Assembly: GCA_965371855.1 (NCBI GenBank)
Contig: CBDUZZ010000012.1
Coordinates: 1-64,000 of the forward strand
DNA: 64,000 bases
From: JAADEM01 sp965371855
GTDB lineage: Bacteria; Bacteroidota; Bacteroidia; Bacteroidales; Marinilabiliaceae
Direction of reading: 5' to 3'
Shown: piece after piece, positions 8,373 to 16,881 of the stretch
How the letters are laid out: each line of letters opens with the position of its first letter
Position numbering within the stretch: position 1 is the stretch's first letter
Notes under the pieces: model-generated
Told to the model about the DNA's origin: nothing
Databases searched by the model: none
Seen by the model: the letters and a program-made list of their open reading frames with translations, nothing else
Position numbers and translations under genes: made by a program

Positions 8373-8555
8373 AATCAATGTTTAAAATGAAATATTTTAC
8401 TTATTTTTACTAATAAATTTATAGTTCTTTGTTATTTAGATGAACAATATTGTAAAAGGTTGCGTATAAGGATAAAAAAAGTTTACTAATATTTCAATTT
8501 TATTATTGGATTTAAAGATTTGGACACTATTTTTGGTTTCTTAAAATATGAGGGC

Positions 8556-10280
8556 ATGAGGCGTTGTTTTATACTATTGTTTTTCTTTTTATTTACTATT
8601 TATGGTTCAGCACAAAATAGTAAGAATCCTGATTTTCACCCACCGTTAAAGATAAAACCTGTTGTTAGTGGTAGTTTTGGTGAGTTACGAACTAATCATT
8701 TCCACTCAGGGTTAGACCTGACAACTAATGGCAAACAGGGATACCGTGTTTATTGTTCTGATGATGGTTTTGTGTCGCGTATAAAAGTATCATCTACGGG
8801 GTATGGTAAGGCCATATATATACAACATTCAAATGGATATACTACTGTTTACGGACATCTTCAGCGATTTTCAAAACGTATAGATTCGTTGGTCAGGCAT
8901 AAACAATATGAAAAACAATCTTATGCTGTTGAACTGTTTTTTAAAAAGAATAAATTACATATGACAAAAGGAGAAGTGATAGCTTTTTCCGGCAATTCAG
9001 GTAGTTCGGGAGGGCCACATCTTCATTATGAAGTCAGGAATACAGATACTCAAAAGCCTGTTGACCCATTAATGTTCAGAAATGATGTTGAGGATGATGT
9101 TCGTCCGAGAATTCAGGGAATGAAGATTTATCTCATTGACAGTAATACTCGCATTGAAGGAAAATTCAAATCAAAATACTTACAAACTGTATATTACGAT
9201 AAACAATTTCATCCCAAAGGACAAAATATTATTAAAGCTTCCGGCAAGGTTGGTGTAGGCATACAGGTGCTTGACTATTTTTCAGATAGTTGGAGGAAAT
9301 GTGGTGTAAGGTCAGTGGAGCTTTTTGTTGACAGTCAGCGAATTTATAAATCCGATATTTCAACATTTTCATTTGCTGAAACGCGCTATGTTAATAGTCT
9401 GGTGGATTACGCCGAAAAACAACGGACAGGTAAGGTTATTCAAAAGAGTTTTGTTGAGCCTAATAACAGGCTAAGTATATACCATGATCTGAAACAGAAC
9501 GGTACAATTAATCTAAAACCGGGTGTTAAGGTGAATGTTAAATATATTGTTAAGGATGCTACCGGAAATGAATCGGTACTAACATTTGCTTTACTAGGAG
9601 TTAGTTATCCAAATGATGAACCGGCTGCCGGTGGTGAAGATGATATGATTAAAAAGATTGCATGGGATAAACCTTTTGAATTTGAATCAAATGATATTTG
9701 TGTGAAATTTAATTCACGTACGTTTTATACAGATGTACCCTTTTATTTTGAAGTTGATAATGATTCAAGTGAATTTTTGTCACCTGTTTATGTGATTGGG
9801 AATAATGAAATACCGGTACATAAATATTATGATCTGGAAATTACTATTCCTGATTCGATAGATTATCCTGAGGAGAAACTCCTTGTAGCAGGAGTAACTG
9901 CAAGAGGAAAACCATATTATATTGGAGGAACTGTTAAAGACGGTAAAATCTCTGCCAGGGTCAGAGGTTTCGGGAAATTTACTCTTTACCTTGATACTAT
10001 TGCTCCGGATGTTAGACTACATAAAGCCCCGGCCGGTTATAATTACAAGTCACGAAAATATATTGACGTTAGAATCTCGGATAATCTCTCGGGTATAAAA
10101 AACTACAATTGCTATATAAATGATAAATGGGTTTTGTTTGAATATGATCCAAAAAGCAGCAAGCTGACAGGATATAAAGATTATTTCCCGTCAATTAGTT
10201 CAGGAAAAAAGGAATTAAAAATTGAGGTTACCGATAACCGTGGAAATGTAATTCTTAAAAAGTATAGCATTACGCTTTAA
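8556..10280 (+). CDS. Secreted M23/LytM-type metallopeptidase
   Basis: The ORF opens with a TTG at 8520; the ATG at 8556 was chosen because it is followed directly by a Sec signal (FILLFFFLFTIYGSA). The 574-aa product carries the LytM zinc site at its N-terminal end rather than at the C-terminus: HxxxD with His50 and Asp54 in HSGLD, and HLH with His155 and His157. The intervening YGKAIYIQHSNGYTTVYGHL block is standard for M23. The remaining 400 aa look like beta-sandwich domains and end with a DNRGN-containing segment. M23 enzymes cut peptidoglycan cross-links; N-terminal placement with a long C-terminal extension is common in Bacteroidota periplasmic or surface forms. No partner gene is adjacent. 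Confidence 0.88.
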   Translation: MRRCFILLFFFLFTIYGSAQNSKNPDFHPPLKIKPVVSGSFGELRTNHFHSGLDLTTNGKQGYRVYCSDDGFVSRIKVSSTGYGKAIYIQHSNGYTTVYGHLQRFSKRIDSLVRHKQYEKQSYAVELFFKKNKLHMTKGEVIAFSGNSGSSGGPHLHYEVRNTDTQKPVDPLMFRNDVEDDVRPRIQGMKIYLIDSNTRIEGKFKSKYLQTVYYDKQFHPKGQNIIKASGKVGVGIQVLDYFSDSWRKCGVRSVELFVDSQRIYKSDISTFSFAETRYVNSLVDYAEKQRTGKVIQKSFVEPNNRLSIYHDLKQNGTINLKPGVKVNVKYIVKDATGNESVLTFALLGVSYPNDEPAAGGEDDMIKKIAWDKPFEFESNDICVKFNSRTFYTDVPFYFEVDNDSSEFLSPVYVIGNNEIPVHKYYDLEITIPDSIDYPEEKLLVAGVTARGKPYYIGGTVKDGKISARVRGFGKFTLYLDTIAPDVRLHKAPAGYNYKSRKYIDVRISDNLSGIKNYNCYINDKWVLFEYDPKSSKLTGYKDYFPSISSGKKELKIEVTDNRGNVILKKYSITL

Positions 10281-10305
10281 GTTAGTAATTAGTGGTAAGT
10301 GATTA

Positions 10306-10372
10306 TTGGTTATTCGTTATTGGATATTGGATATTGGATATTGGATATTGGATATTGGTTATTGGTTATTGG
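10306..10372. repeat. Heptamer tandem array (TGGATAT)n
   Basis: Five perfect TGGATAT units run from 10321 to 10355, followed by two TGGTTAT units and flanked on the left by degenerate copies (TGGTTAT, TCGTTAT). The array lies between the M23 and TPR genes. A short echo (GGATATTGGATATTAG) is present near 51145. Copy number may vary by slippage. Confidence 0.9.
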
Positions 10373-10483
10373 ACAGGTTCTGAATATATTAAGATACTAT
10401 CATCTCCTCATTTCCCTAAATAGTTAAATTTACTCATCATCAAATCACCACATCCACAAATCCCCAAATCCATTTCAAATGTT

Positions 10484-10491
10484 TATATTTG
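10484..10491 (+). promoter_or_regulatory. Possible -7 element of the TPR gene
   Basis: TATATTTG fits the Bacteroidota -7 consensus TAnnTTTG and lies 27 nt before the ATG at 10519. No TTTG is seen at the expected -33 distance, so support is weak. Confidence 0.3.
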
Positions 10492-10518
10492 TCAGATTAG
10501 ATAACGTTTTTTAGTTTT

Positions 10519-12645
10519 ATGATAAAAAAGAAAAGGTTAACCATTATAATATTCCTGTTTGTTTCAGCTTTTTATTCCACTGCTCAAATCAATACCGACA
10601 GGATGCTTGCCATTGGACGGAATGCTCTCTATTTTGAAGATTATATTCTTGCCATACAGTATTTTAATAAGATAATAAGAGTTAAGCCCTATTTGTCTCA
10701 ACCATATTATTTCAGAAGTATAGCAAAATACAGCCTCGATGATTATAAAGGAGCCGAAGAGGATATTAAAAAAGCATTGGATATTAATCCTTTCCTTGTT
10801 AATGCATATAACTTGTATGGTATTATTAAGCAAAAGGAGAATGATGCCGAAGACGCTATAAAAGTTTATTCTAAAGGTCTGGAGATAGAGGCGGAGAATA
10901 TTAATCTACTTATTAACAGGGGTAATAGTAAGATGTCTCTTAAGAAATACAAAGAGGCTATTGAAGATTATAATAATGTATTGGGAAATGATCCGAATAT
11001 AATAAGTGCCCGCTTGAACAGAGGCATGGCCAGAGTAAATGAAGGTGATACAATAGGCGCAATAGATGATTTTAGCCATGTAATAAAAATCAATCCTTAC
11101 TTACCTGATGGATTTGCCAGCAGAGGAATTCTTTACTATCAGAAGAATGAGTTCGAGAAAGCTCTGGTAGATTACAATAAGGTTATTGACCTGTCTCCTG
11201 AAAAACCGGGTTTTTATATGAACAGAGGGGTAATTAGGTATCAGCTTGATGACCTTCAGGGTACTTTAGATGATTTTGATAAGGTTATTGAACTGGATCC
11301 AAAAAACACCATGGCTTATGCAAACAGGGGAATATTGCGAGCTCAGGTGGGTGATTATAATCGGGCTGTTGAGGATTTTTCACGTGTATTGGCGCTTGAC
11401 CCTACTGATTTGTTAACATTGTATAACCGTGGATTGTTATATAACCAGATTGGTGAGTATAACCTTGCTGTACAAGATTTTAATATTGTAGCAGATAATT
11501 ATCAGAATTTTGGCCCTGTTTATTATGCCAGAGCTATGGCTAAACAAAAGTTAAATGACCTGAAAGGATTTACAGAGGATTATAATACAGCAATGAAACT
11601 TGAGTCGGATAAGCGAAATCAGAGTAGTAAAGATGCTCTTGTGGCTAAAAATTCCGATAAAGACACTGATGAGGATGATACGAAACAACCTAAGGCAACT
11701 CGTAAAAAATCAGATAAGGACATTAGAAATTATGATAAGATTGCTATTTTGGATGATTTTGGTGCTGAAGAGGCAGAGGAAGAGGTGCCTGAAACAATAC
11801 GTGGAAAGGTACAAAACAGAAATATTATCATAGATATGGAACCCGTATTTGGCCTCTCTTTCTATTCGGCTGATTCGATGACCATTCGTACAAACTATTT
11901 TGAACCGGAAGTGGAAAGGTTCAATAATAAAAAATGCTATACAGCATCTTTAAAAATTACTAATAGGGAAGCTGAGGCAGAAGGGTATAAAGCATTGGCT
12001 TATTTTAATAAGATAAAAGAGGTTACTGATAAAATTGAAGCAGATAGTTGTGGTTATGAGTGTTATTTTATGCGAGGAGTGTTGTATGGCCTGGTTATGA
12101 ATTATAATAATGCCATAATGGATTATGATGCTGTACTGAAACGAAAACCTGACGATATCTTAACACTTTTCAACAGGGCTTATGTCAGGTATAAGATGGT
12201 TGAGGTGATTCGTGCTATGGAAGAAGAGATGACTGTACCACAACAGATAAATCTGAAAGGTTCATCTAATATCACACCCAAAGGAGGGTCAACAGCATCC
12301 ATAGTTCAGGGTAAAAAAGTTGAACAAATATTAGATTACAAATATATAGTAAATGACCTTAATAAAGTTATTGCTATTGATGACTTCTTTGAGTTTGCAT
12401 GGTATAACAGGGGAATAATTAATGCTATTATTAAAGATTATGAAGCTGCCATCAAAGACTTCTCTAAAGCAATTGAAATAAATCCCGATTTTGCTGAAGC
12501 CTATTTTAACAGGGGGCTTACTAAGTTGTATTTGAAACATGAAGAGGAGGGTATTAAGGATTTGAGTAAGTCAGGAGAATTGGGTATGATTAAAGCATAT
12601 AGTGTTATTAAGCGATACAGAGCACGGAAGAAAGGTGGGAAATGA
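10519..12645 (+). CDS. Large secreted tetratricopeptide-repeat protein
   Basis: A 708-aa protein with a signal peptide (IIIFLFVSAFYSTAQ). It has about nine consecutive 34-residue TPR units in the first 370 residues, each with the A/N-x-x-N-R-G and AIxDFxKAIxLxP patterns (for example AYANRGILRAQVGDYNRAVEDF). Next come an acidic, lysine-rich linker (about 370-430), a spacer of roughly 70 aa, and three or more further TPR units to the C-terminus. Such proteins act as periplasmic scaffolds in gliding, secretion or envelope assembly; the partner is not evident here. It is preceded by a heptamer repeat and followed by a post-stop TGATGTG array. Its neighbours (M23 peptidase, sulfatase) are not obviously linked. 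Confidence 0.85.
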   Translation: MIKKKRLTIIIFLFVSAFYSTAQINTDRMLAIGRNALYFEDYILAIQYFNKIIRVKPYLSQPYYFRSIAKYSLDDYKGAEEDIKKALDINPFLVNAYNLYGIIKQKENDAEDAIKVYSKGLEIEAENINLLINRGNSKMSLKKYKEAIEDYNNVLGNDPNIISARLNRGMARVNEGDTIGAIDDFSHVIKINPYLPDGFASRGILYYQKNEFEKALVDYNKVIDLSPEKPGFYMNRGVIRYQLDDLQGTLDDFDKVIELDPKNTMAYANRGILRAQVGDYNRAVEDFSRVLALDPTDLLTLYNRGLLYNQIGEYNLAVQDFNIVADNYQNFGPVYYARAMAKQKLNDLKGFTEDYNTAMKLESDKRNQSSKDALVAKNSDKDTDEDDTKQPKATRKKSDKDIRNYDKIAILDDFGAEEAEEEVPETIRGKVQNRNIIIDMEPVFGLSFYSADSMTIRTNYFEPEVERFNNKKCYTASLKITNREAEAEGYKALAYFNKIKEVTDKIEADSCGYECYFMRGVLYGLVMNYNNAIMDYDAVLKRKPDDILTLFNRAYVRYKMVEVIRAMEEEMTVPQQINLKGSSNITPKGGSTASIVQGKKVEQILDYKYIVNDLNKVIAIDDFFEFAWYNRGIINAIIKDYEAAIKDFSKAIEINPDFAEAYFNRGLTKLYLKHEEEGIKDLSKSGELGMIKAYSVIKRYRARKKGGK

Positions 12646-12692
12646 TGTGTTAATGTGATAATTTGATGATGTATTGATGTGTTGATTGTCAA
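12646..12692. repeat. Post-stop TGATGTG/TTGATGTG array
   Basis: The bases directly after the TPR stop codon consist of units such as GTGTTAATGTGATAATTTG and TGATGTATTGATGTG. They are similar in composition and orientation, relative to the gene, to the array after the gene ending at 130. TGA and TAA triplets occur in several frames. Confidence 0.6.
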
Positions 12693-12718
12693 ATAGCCAA
12701 ACAATATAAATTAAAAAA

Positions 12719-14260
12719 ATGAAATTATTAGTAATCATTTTAAGTATTGCAGTCCTGTTTCAAGCTTGTGACACGCAAAAAAAACAACAAAAAAGCCTGC
12801 CAAACATTGTTTATATTTTAGCTGACGACCTGGGCTATGGAGATGTTTCATGTTTTAATGAAAATTCAAAAATTAAAACTCCTAATCTGGATAAGATGGC
12901 ATCGGAAGGCATGCGCTTCACTGATATGCATACATCATCGTCAGTTTGCACACCTACCCGGTACGGTATCTTAACAGGCCGTTACAACTGGCGATCAGGC
13001 ATCAAACAAGGTGTATTATGGGGTAATTCAGATGCATTAATTCCTGAAACCCGTACCACTTTAGCATCTCTGTTAAAAAGAGCCGGATATAGTACAGGAT
13101 ATATCGGCAAGTGGCATCTCGGATGGGATTGGGCAAAAGATGAAAACAAAAAAATAGACTTCTCAAAGCCCGTTACCCATACGCCTAACAACCTGGGATT
13201 TGATTATGCATACGGACATTGTGGTTCTTTAGATATGCCTCCTTATGTATATGTTGAAAATGGAATGCCGACTGCAATACCTGATTCTGTTACAGAAGGA
13301 AGAGTTGGTTATGATTTTTTTCGCAAAGGGTTAATTGCACCCGATTTTGACATGGAAGATGTTACACCCAACTTCTTTCGCCACGCAATGGATTTTGTCA
13401 ACAAACATGCTAAAGAAGAAAATCCTTTCTTCTTGTACCTCCCTATCCCCTCCCCCCACACACCAATTCTGCCTACCGAAGAGTGGCAGGGAAAGAGTGG
13501 ACTTAATCCGTATGGTGACTTTGTGATGATGATAGATAATTATATAGGTAAATTGCTAAAAACAATTGAAGATGCAGGTATTGAAGAAAACACCTTAATT
13601 ATTTTCACCTCCGACAATGGTTGCTCCCCACAAGCCAAATTTGACATCCTGCTTGAAAAAGGTCACAATCCCAGTTATGTTTTCAGAGGATATAAAGCAG
13701 ATATCTTTGACGGCGGTCACCGGGTGCCATTTATCGTTAAGTGGCCTGCACGAATAAAAAAAGCAACAACATTCGACAAAACAGCCTGTACAACAGATTT
13801 CATGGCAACATGCGCAGAAGTTGCAGGAATACAACTAAAGGACAGTGAAGGAGAAGACAGCTATAGTATGCTACCAATTTTTGACAGCCCGCTCAAACCT
13901 GATTACAAAAGAGAATATACCATTCATCACTCAATCAACGGAAGCTTTTCAATCCGGAAAGATGACTGGAAACTTGTGTTATGTCCGGGATCAGGAGGTT
14001 GGTCCGATCCAAAACCTAAGAAAGCTGTAGAACTGGGATTGCCTGATATTCAGTTGTACAACCTGTCAAATGATATTGCTGAAAAAAACAATATTTATGA
14101 CAAAAACCCGGAAAAAATTAAAGAGCTGTATGATTTGCTAATGAAATGTATTGATGATGGCAGAAGCACCTCTGGAGCAATTCAGACTAATGACAAATCA
14201 CTACACAACGATTGGCCGCAACTGAAAAAAATAAAAGCCTTAGAGTCTGAAATAGAGTGA
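12719..14260 (+). CDS. Cys-type (formylglycine) sulfatase lipoprotein
   Basis: A 513-aa lipoprotein (lipobox FQAC at about residues 14-17) of the S1 sulfatase family. The activation signature reads CTPTR with Cys77, which an anaerobic or aerobic maturase converts to formylglycine, followed by the second signature GILTGR. The metal-site opening YILADDLGYGD, the GYIGKWHLG strand, IFTSDNG and FRGYKADIFDGGHRVP are all as expected for a complete, active enzyme. It is likely periplasmic or surface-anchored and removes sulfate esters from a glycan. No sulfatase-maturase gene is in the window. It stands alone rather than in the SusCD locus at 30-47 kb, though both concern sulfated substrates. Confidence 0.93.
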   Translation: MKLLVIILSIAVLFQACDTQKKQQKSLPNIVYILADDLGYGDVSCFNENSKIKTPNLDKMASEGMRFTDMHTSSSVCTPTRYGILTGRYNWRSGIKQGVLWGNSDALIPETRTTLASLLKRAGYSTGYIGKWHLGWDWAKDENKKIDFSKPVTHTPNNLGFDYAYGHCGSLDMPPYVYVENGMPTAIPDSVTEGRVGYDFFRKGLIAPDFDMEDVTPNFFRHAMDFVNKHAKEENPFFLYLPIPSPHTPILPTEEWQGKSGLNPYGDFVMMIDNYIGKLLKTIEDAGIEENTLIIFTSDNGCSPQAKFDILLEKGHNPSYVFRGYKADIFDGGHRVPFIVKWPARIKKATTFDKTACTTDFMATCAEVAGIQLKDSEGEDSYSMLPIFDSPLKPDYKREYTIHHSINGSFSIRKDDWKLVLCPGSGGWSDPKPKKAVELGLPDIQLYNLSNDIAEKNNIYDKNPEKIKELYDLLMKCIDDGRSTSGAIQTNDKSLHNDWPQLKKIKALESEIE

Positions 14261-14350
14261 GTGTTGATTTGTTGATATAAAATAACAATCCCATAGCAAT
14301 TATTGCAATTGACTTTGCGGTTAGGTAATGTGTTAAGAACTACTATACCT

Positions 14351-14506
14351 TAAATAGTGTCTGCAAGAAAACATAACACGGATCGTCATTGCGAGGACGA
14401 TAGGACGAAGCAATCTATTGATATTCAATAGAGATTGCTTCACTCGTACCTCGTTCGCAATGACGCAAACCTCTAAATTTAATAGTTTTCTTGCAGACCC
14501 TATTTA
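14351..14506. mobile_element. MITE-like palindromic element, type A
   Basis: The ends are inverted: TAAATAG-T-GTCTGCAAGAAAAC (14351-14372) against GTTTTCTTGCAGAC-CC-TATTTA (14485-14506), with a perfect 14-bp inner arm. The 112-nt interior contains a second palindrome built on TCATTGCGAGGACGA...AGCAATCT, with a partner TCGTTCGCAATGACG. No ORF is inside. The same core motif recurs at 47549-47683 with entirely different ends. It is a non-autonomous element or a stable RNA hairpin; the transposase is not visible. Confidence 0.75.
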
Positions 14507-14570
14507 GCCATAAAAACAAAAACATGAAGCAGTGTATCATTAACTCATTAAACCATTAGCTCATTGCCTT

Positions 14571-14927
14571 CTAAAACCAACCTTTCATAAAGTCGAAGCC
14601 TGTAACGGCTGCCCAGGCAAGAGAGTATGACCAAATGATTATACCTGCAACAAGATAAGGCATCAGTCTGGAACTGTTTTTTAAAACAATTAATCCAATA
14701 ATAATAGTGGGTATCGGACCCAGGATACCAGGAGAAAGTATTCCCACACCAACAAATCCATATCGGTCAAGCAATAACGAAAACTTACCTTTTCTTTTCT
14801 CCAGCTTCTCTTTAGACCATTTTTTCATCAACCATTTTTTTAGAGGTTCACCGGAGAAAAACAGAATAAAAACCGTAGCAATAGAGCCTAATGAAACATA
14901 CAATCCTTCGCTGGCGCGGATTTGCAA
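14571..14927 (-). pseudogene. 5'-truncated small multidrug-export/DedA-like membrane protein
   Basis: The reading frame of 118 codons encodes two or three hydrophobic segments around the motif GILSPGILGPIPTIIIG, typical of the small multidrug-export family (COG2426-like), whose members are usually about 150 aa. No ATG exists at the 5' end: the only possible start is a TTG that lies inside a REP-like palindrome (14909-14935), so the first nine residues are encoded by the repeat. The real N-terminus, including the first membrane helix, appears to have been replaced when the REP/RAYT unit landed. It is probably non-functional. A short functional protein starting at TTG cannot be excluded. Confidence 0.6.
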
Positions 14928-14935
14928 TCCGTGCC
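14909..14935. repeat. REP-like palindrome, copy 1
   Basis: The unit CGCTGGCGCGGATT...CCGTGCC has the palindrome CGGATT-TGC-AATCCG at 14917-14931. An identical copy lies 81 bp away, and a diverged inverted copy is on the other side of the RAYT gene. Confidence 0.85.
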
Positions 14936-14989
14936 AACATTATTAATCACAAAAATGTATAACACCCCTTTATCTCCCAAATAATACCC

Positions 14990-15016
14990 TCGCTGGCGCG
15001 GATTTGCAATCCGTGC
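14990..15016. repeat. REP-like palindrome, copy 2
   Basis: Same 27-bp unit and same orientation as copy 1, with the palindrome CGGATT-TGC-AATCCG. It ends 18 nt before the RAYT stop codon at 15034, as expected for REP sequences mobilised by their RAYT. Confidence 0.85.
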
Positions 15017-15033
15017 CATTGTTGAAAACAATA

Positions 15034-15564
15034 CTATTTAATAACAATAACATCCAGCAATCCGTTTTCCCCGGCATAATCAATAGCACTACTGTACACA
15101 TAATCTTCTGCCTTAAACACCAGGCCTTCTTCTACCGGGTTTTGATGAATATAATCAATTTTCTGGTCTATTACCTTGTTACTCCAAAGCTCAATCGGCT
15201 TGTTGTCTGCTCTCCAAAAACGAAATCCTTCAGGTGTTTTAAATTGTTCCAACAACCACTCTTTTCGGCTTTCCTGATAATTATCTGCAATGGCTTTTGT
15301 TATCGCTTTGCTCGTAAATTTCTTATAATCACGAAGGATATCTGGCAATCTATAACCTTCTTTAGCGCGGATTACCAAATGTAAATGGTTAGTCATTATG
15401 CACCATGCAAATATTTCAAGGCCTTTATGTTCCTGACAGTATTTCAAATTTTCTACAAGTATATTTTTGTATTCGTTTCGTGTAAACACATCTACCCAAC
15501 CTCGAACAGCAAACGAAACAAAATAAACCCCATCAGAATTATGAAATTTGTATTTCCGGCTCAT
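15034..15564 (-). CDS. REP-associated tyrosine transposase (RAYT, IS200-like Y1)
   Basis: A 176-aa HUH endonuclease of the Y1 transposase superfamily. The HUH motif is H60-L-H62 in the phrase MTNHLHLVI; the catalytic tyrosine is Tyr138 in IDYIHQNPV, both diagnostic for RAYT/IS200-like enzymes. The length fits a complete protein, and the ATG at 15564 follows a normal intergenic region. REP-like palindromes lie on both sides (two direct copies downstream, one inverted upstream), the expected arrangement for a RAYT with its substrates. RAYTs cut and rejoin single-stranded REP DNA. It is probably intact. It sits between a truncated exporter and the AI-2E permease gene, which suggests the insertion caused the truncation. 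Confidence 0.92.
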   Translation of the reverse strand: MSRKYKFHNSDGVYFVSFAVRGWVDVFTRNEYKNILVENLKYCQEHKGLEIFAWCIMTNHLHLVIRAKEGYRLPDILRDYKKFTSKAITKAIADNYQESRKEWLLEQFKTPEGFRFWRADNKPIELWSNKVIDQKIDYIHQNPVEEGLVFKAEDYVYSSAIDYAGENGLLDVIVIK

Positions 15565-15625
15565 TGTTCTACAATATTGACAATCTCAAATTTAAAATAA
15601 TTTACAAAAACCTTCCAACCTTTCC

Positions 15626-15653
15626 GGCCACCGATTGCAAATCGGCGCCAGCG
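15626..15653. repeat. REP-like palindrome, inverted copy 3
   Basis: CCGATT-TGC-type palindrome written as CCGATTGCAAATCGG, followed by CGCCAGCG. Its reverse complement aligns with copies 1 and 2 (CGCTGGCGC...GATTTGCAATC), so it is a diverged copy in the opposite orientation, upstream of the RAYT start. Confidence 0.8.
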
Positions 15654-15735
15654 GGAGCCTCACTAAAGCTTCGCTATTTGATTTTTTATAATAAACAGTT
15701 GGTTCTTTTATCCAGTTCTCATTCCAATTACCATC

Positions 15736-16818
15736 TTAAAAAACATCCTTAGATTCTTCTATCTTCTTAATCTCATGCTTTATATCATCCTCACCACTAA
15801 GAAATACAGCAATCCACCTTGTTTTCTCGTTAGCTTCAAAATAGATTTTAGCAATCATAGTAAGCGGAACAGATAAGAACATACCAATAATACCAAGAAG
15901 CCATCCCCAAAACACCAAAGAGACAAAAACCACGAGTGTTGATAGGCCTAAACCATTAGCCATAATTCTTGGTTCAATAATACTACCAATAATCACATTA
16001 ACAGCCAAATAACCTACTCCTGTCCACAAGGCACCATAAGGGCCAATCTGAATCAAAGCCAACAAAACAGCAGGAATAGCGGCAAGCAATGAACCTATAT
16101 TTGGAATGTAATTCATTAAGAAAGCAATTAACCCCCATAGGATAGGATAATCGACACCTATAATGGTTAACCACACACCAATTAACACACCAGTGGCTAA
16201 ACTAGTTAAAGATTTAATGGAAAGATAATGCCGGACACCATGAATTACCTTTCTGTATTTTTCATTATCAGCTTCAGGATTAGATGATGTAAGTCGTATT
16301 TTCATAGGCAATGAACTCGCTTCCAACAAAATAAAGGAAACCGTTAAAAGAATTAATGCGGATGTACTCATAAGGTTACCAACACTATTCAAAATGTTTG
16401 CAGTAAAAGACAAGATTTTTCTACTATCAAAACTTTTTAACAAATTATCGCCATGAAACTCTATTCCCAAATTCCCAAGTGTGCTAATCCATTTAATTTC
16501 CATTGCCTCCAATTTATCCTGATAGGTTGGAAGGCTCTGTGTAAACATGGCAATTGAGGTTCCGGTAACACCCCCAATAATCGTAATAAAAAGCAACATA
16601 ACAATCAAGACAATAATTACCGCAAGAACATTAGGAACACCCTTCTTTTTTAACCAGGATAGCGGATAAGCACCTATTATACTAATAAACAGTGCTAAAA
16701 GAAATGGTGTAATAATAGATGAAGCGGCTCTTAATCCTGCTAAGATTACAATTACTCCGGCTATGTGCATTAACGGACTCTGATGAAAAATTAATGCTGC
16801 TTTATTTCTTTCTCCCAT
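15736..16818 (-). CDS. AI-2E-family permease
   Basis: A 360-aa integral membrane protein with about seven to eight hydrophobic segments and the AI-2E/PerM family layout: a paired helix near the N-terminus (VIVILAGLRAASSIITPFLLALFI), a central soluble stretch (about 95-150), and the conserved block LWGLIAFLMNYIPNIGSLLAAIPAVLLALI followed by EPRIMANGLGLSTLVVFVSLVFWGWLLGIIGMFLSVPLT. Members export quorum signals or act as Na+/H+ antiporters or unknown transporters; the substrate cannot be assigned. It follows the GH116 gene by 63 nt in the same direction and could be the last gene of that run. Confidence 0.88.
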   Translation of the reverse strand: MGERNKAALIFHQSPLMHIAGVIVILAGLRAASSIITPFLLALFISIIGAYPLSWLKKKGVPNVLAVIIVLIVMLLFITIIGGVTGTSIAMFTQSLPTYQDKLEAMEIKWISTLGNLGIEFHGDNLLKSFDSRKILSFTANILNSVGNLMSTSALILLTVSFILLEASSLPMKIRLTSSNPEADNEKYRKVIHGVRHYLSIKSLTSLATGVLIGVWLTIIGVDYPILWGLIAFLMNYIPNIGSLLAAIPAVLLALIQIGPYGALWTGVGYLAVNVIIGSIIEPRIMANGLGLSTLVVFVSLVFWGWLLGIIGMFLSVPLTMIAKIYFEANEKTRWIAVFLSGEDDIKHEIKKIEESKDVF

Positions 16819-16881
16819 CTCAATTTCCCTTTCGTAGTTTTATTTTACTGCAATATAAATAAAAAAAATATTCACAACAAA

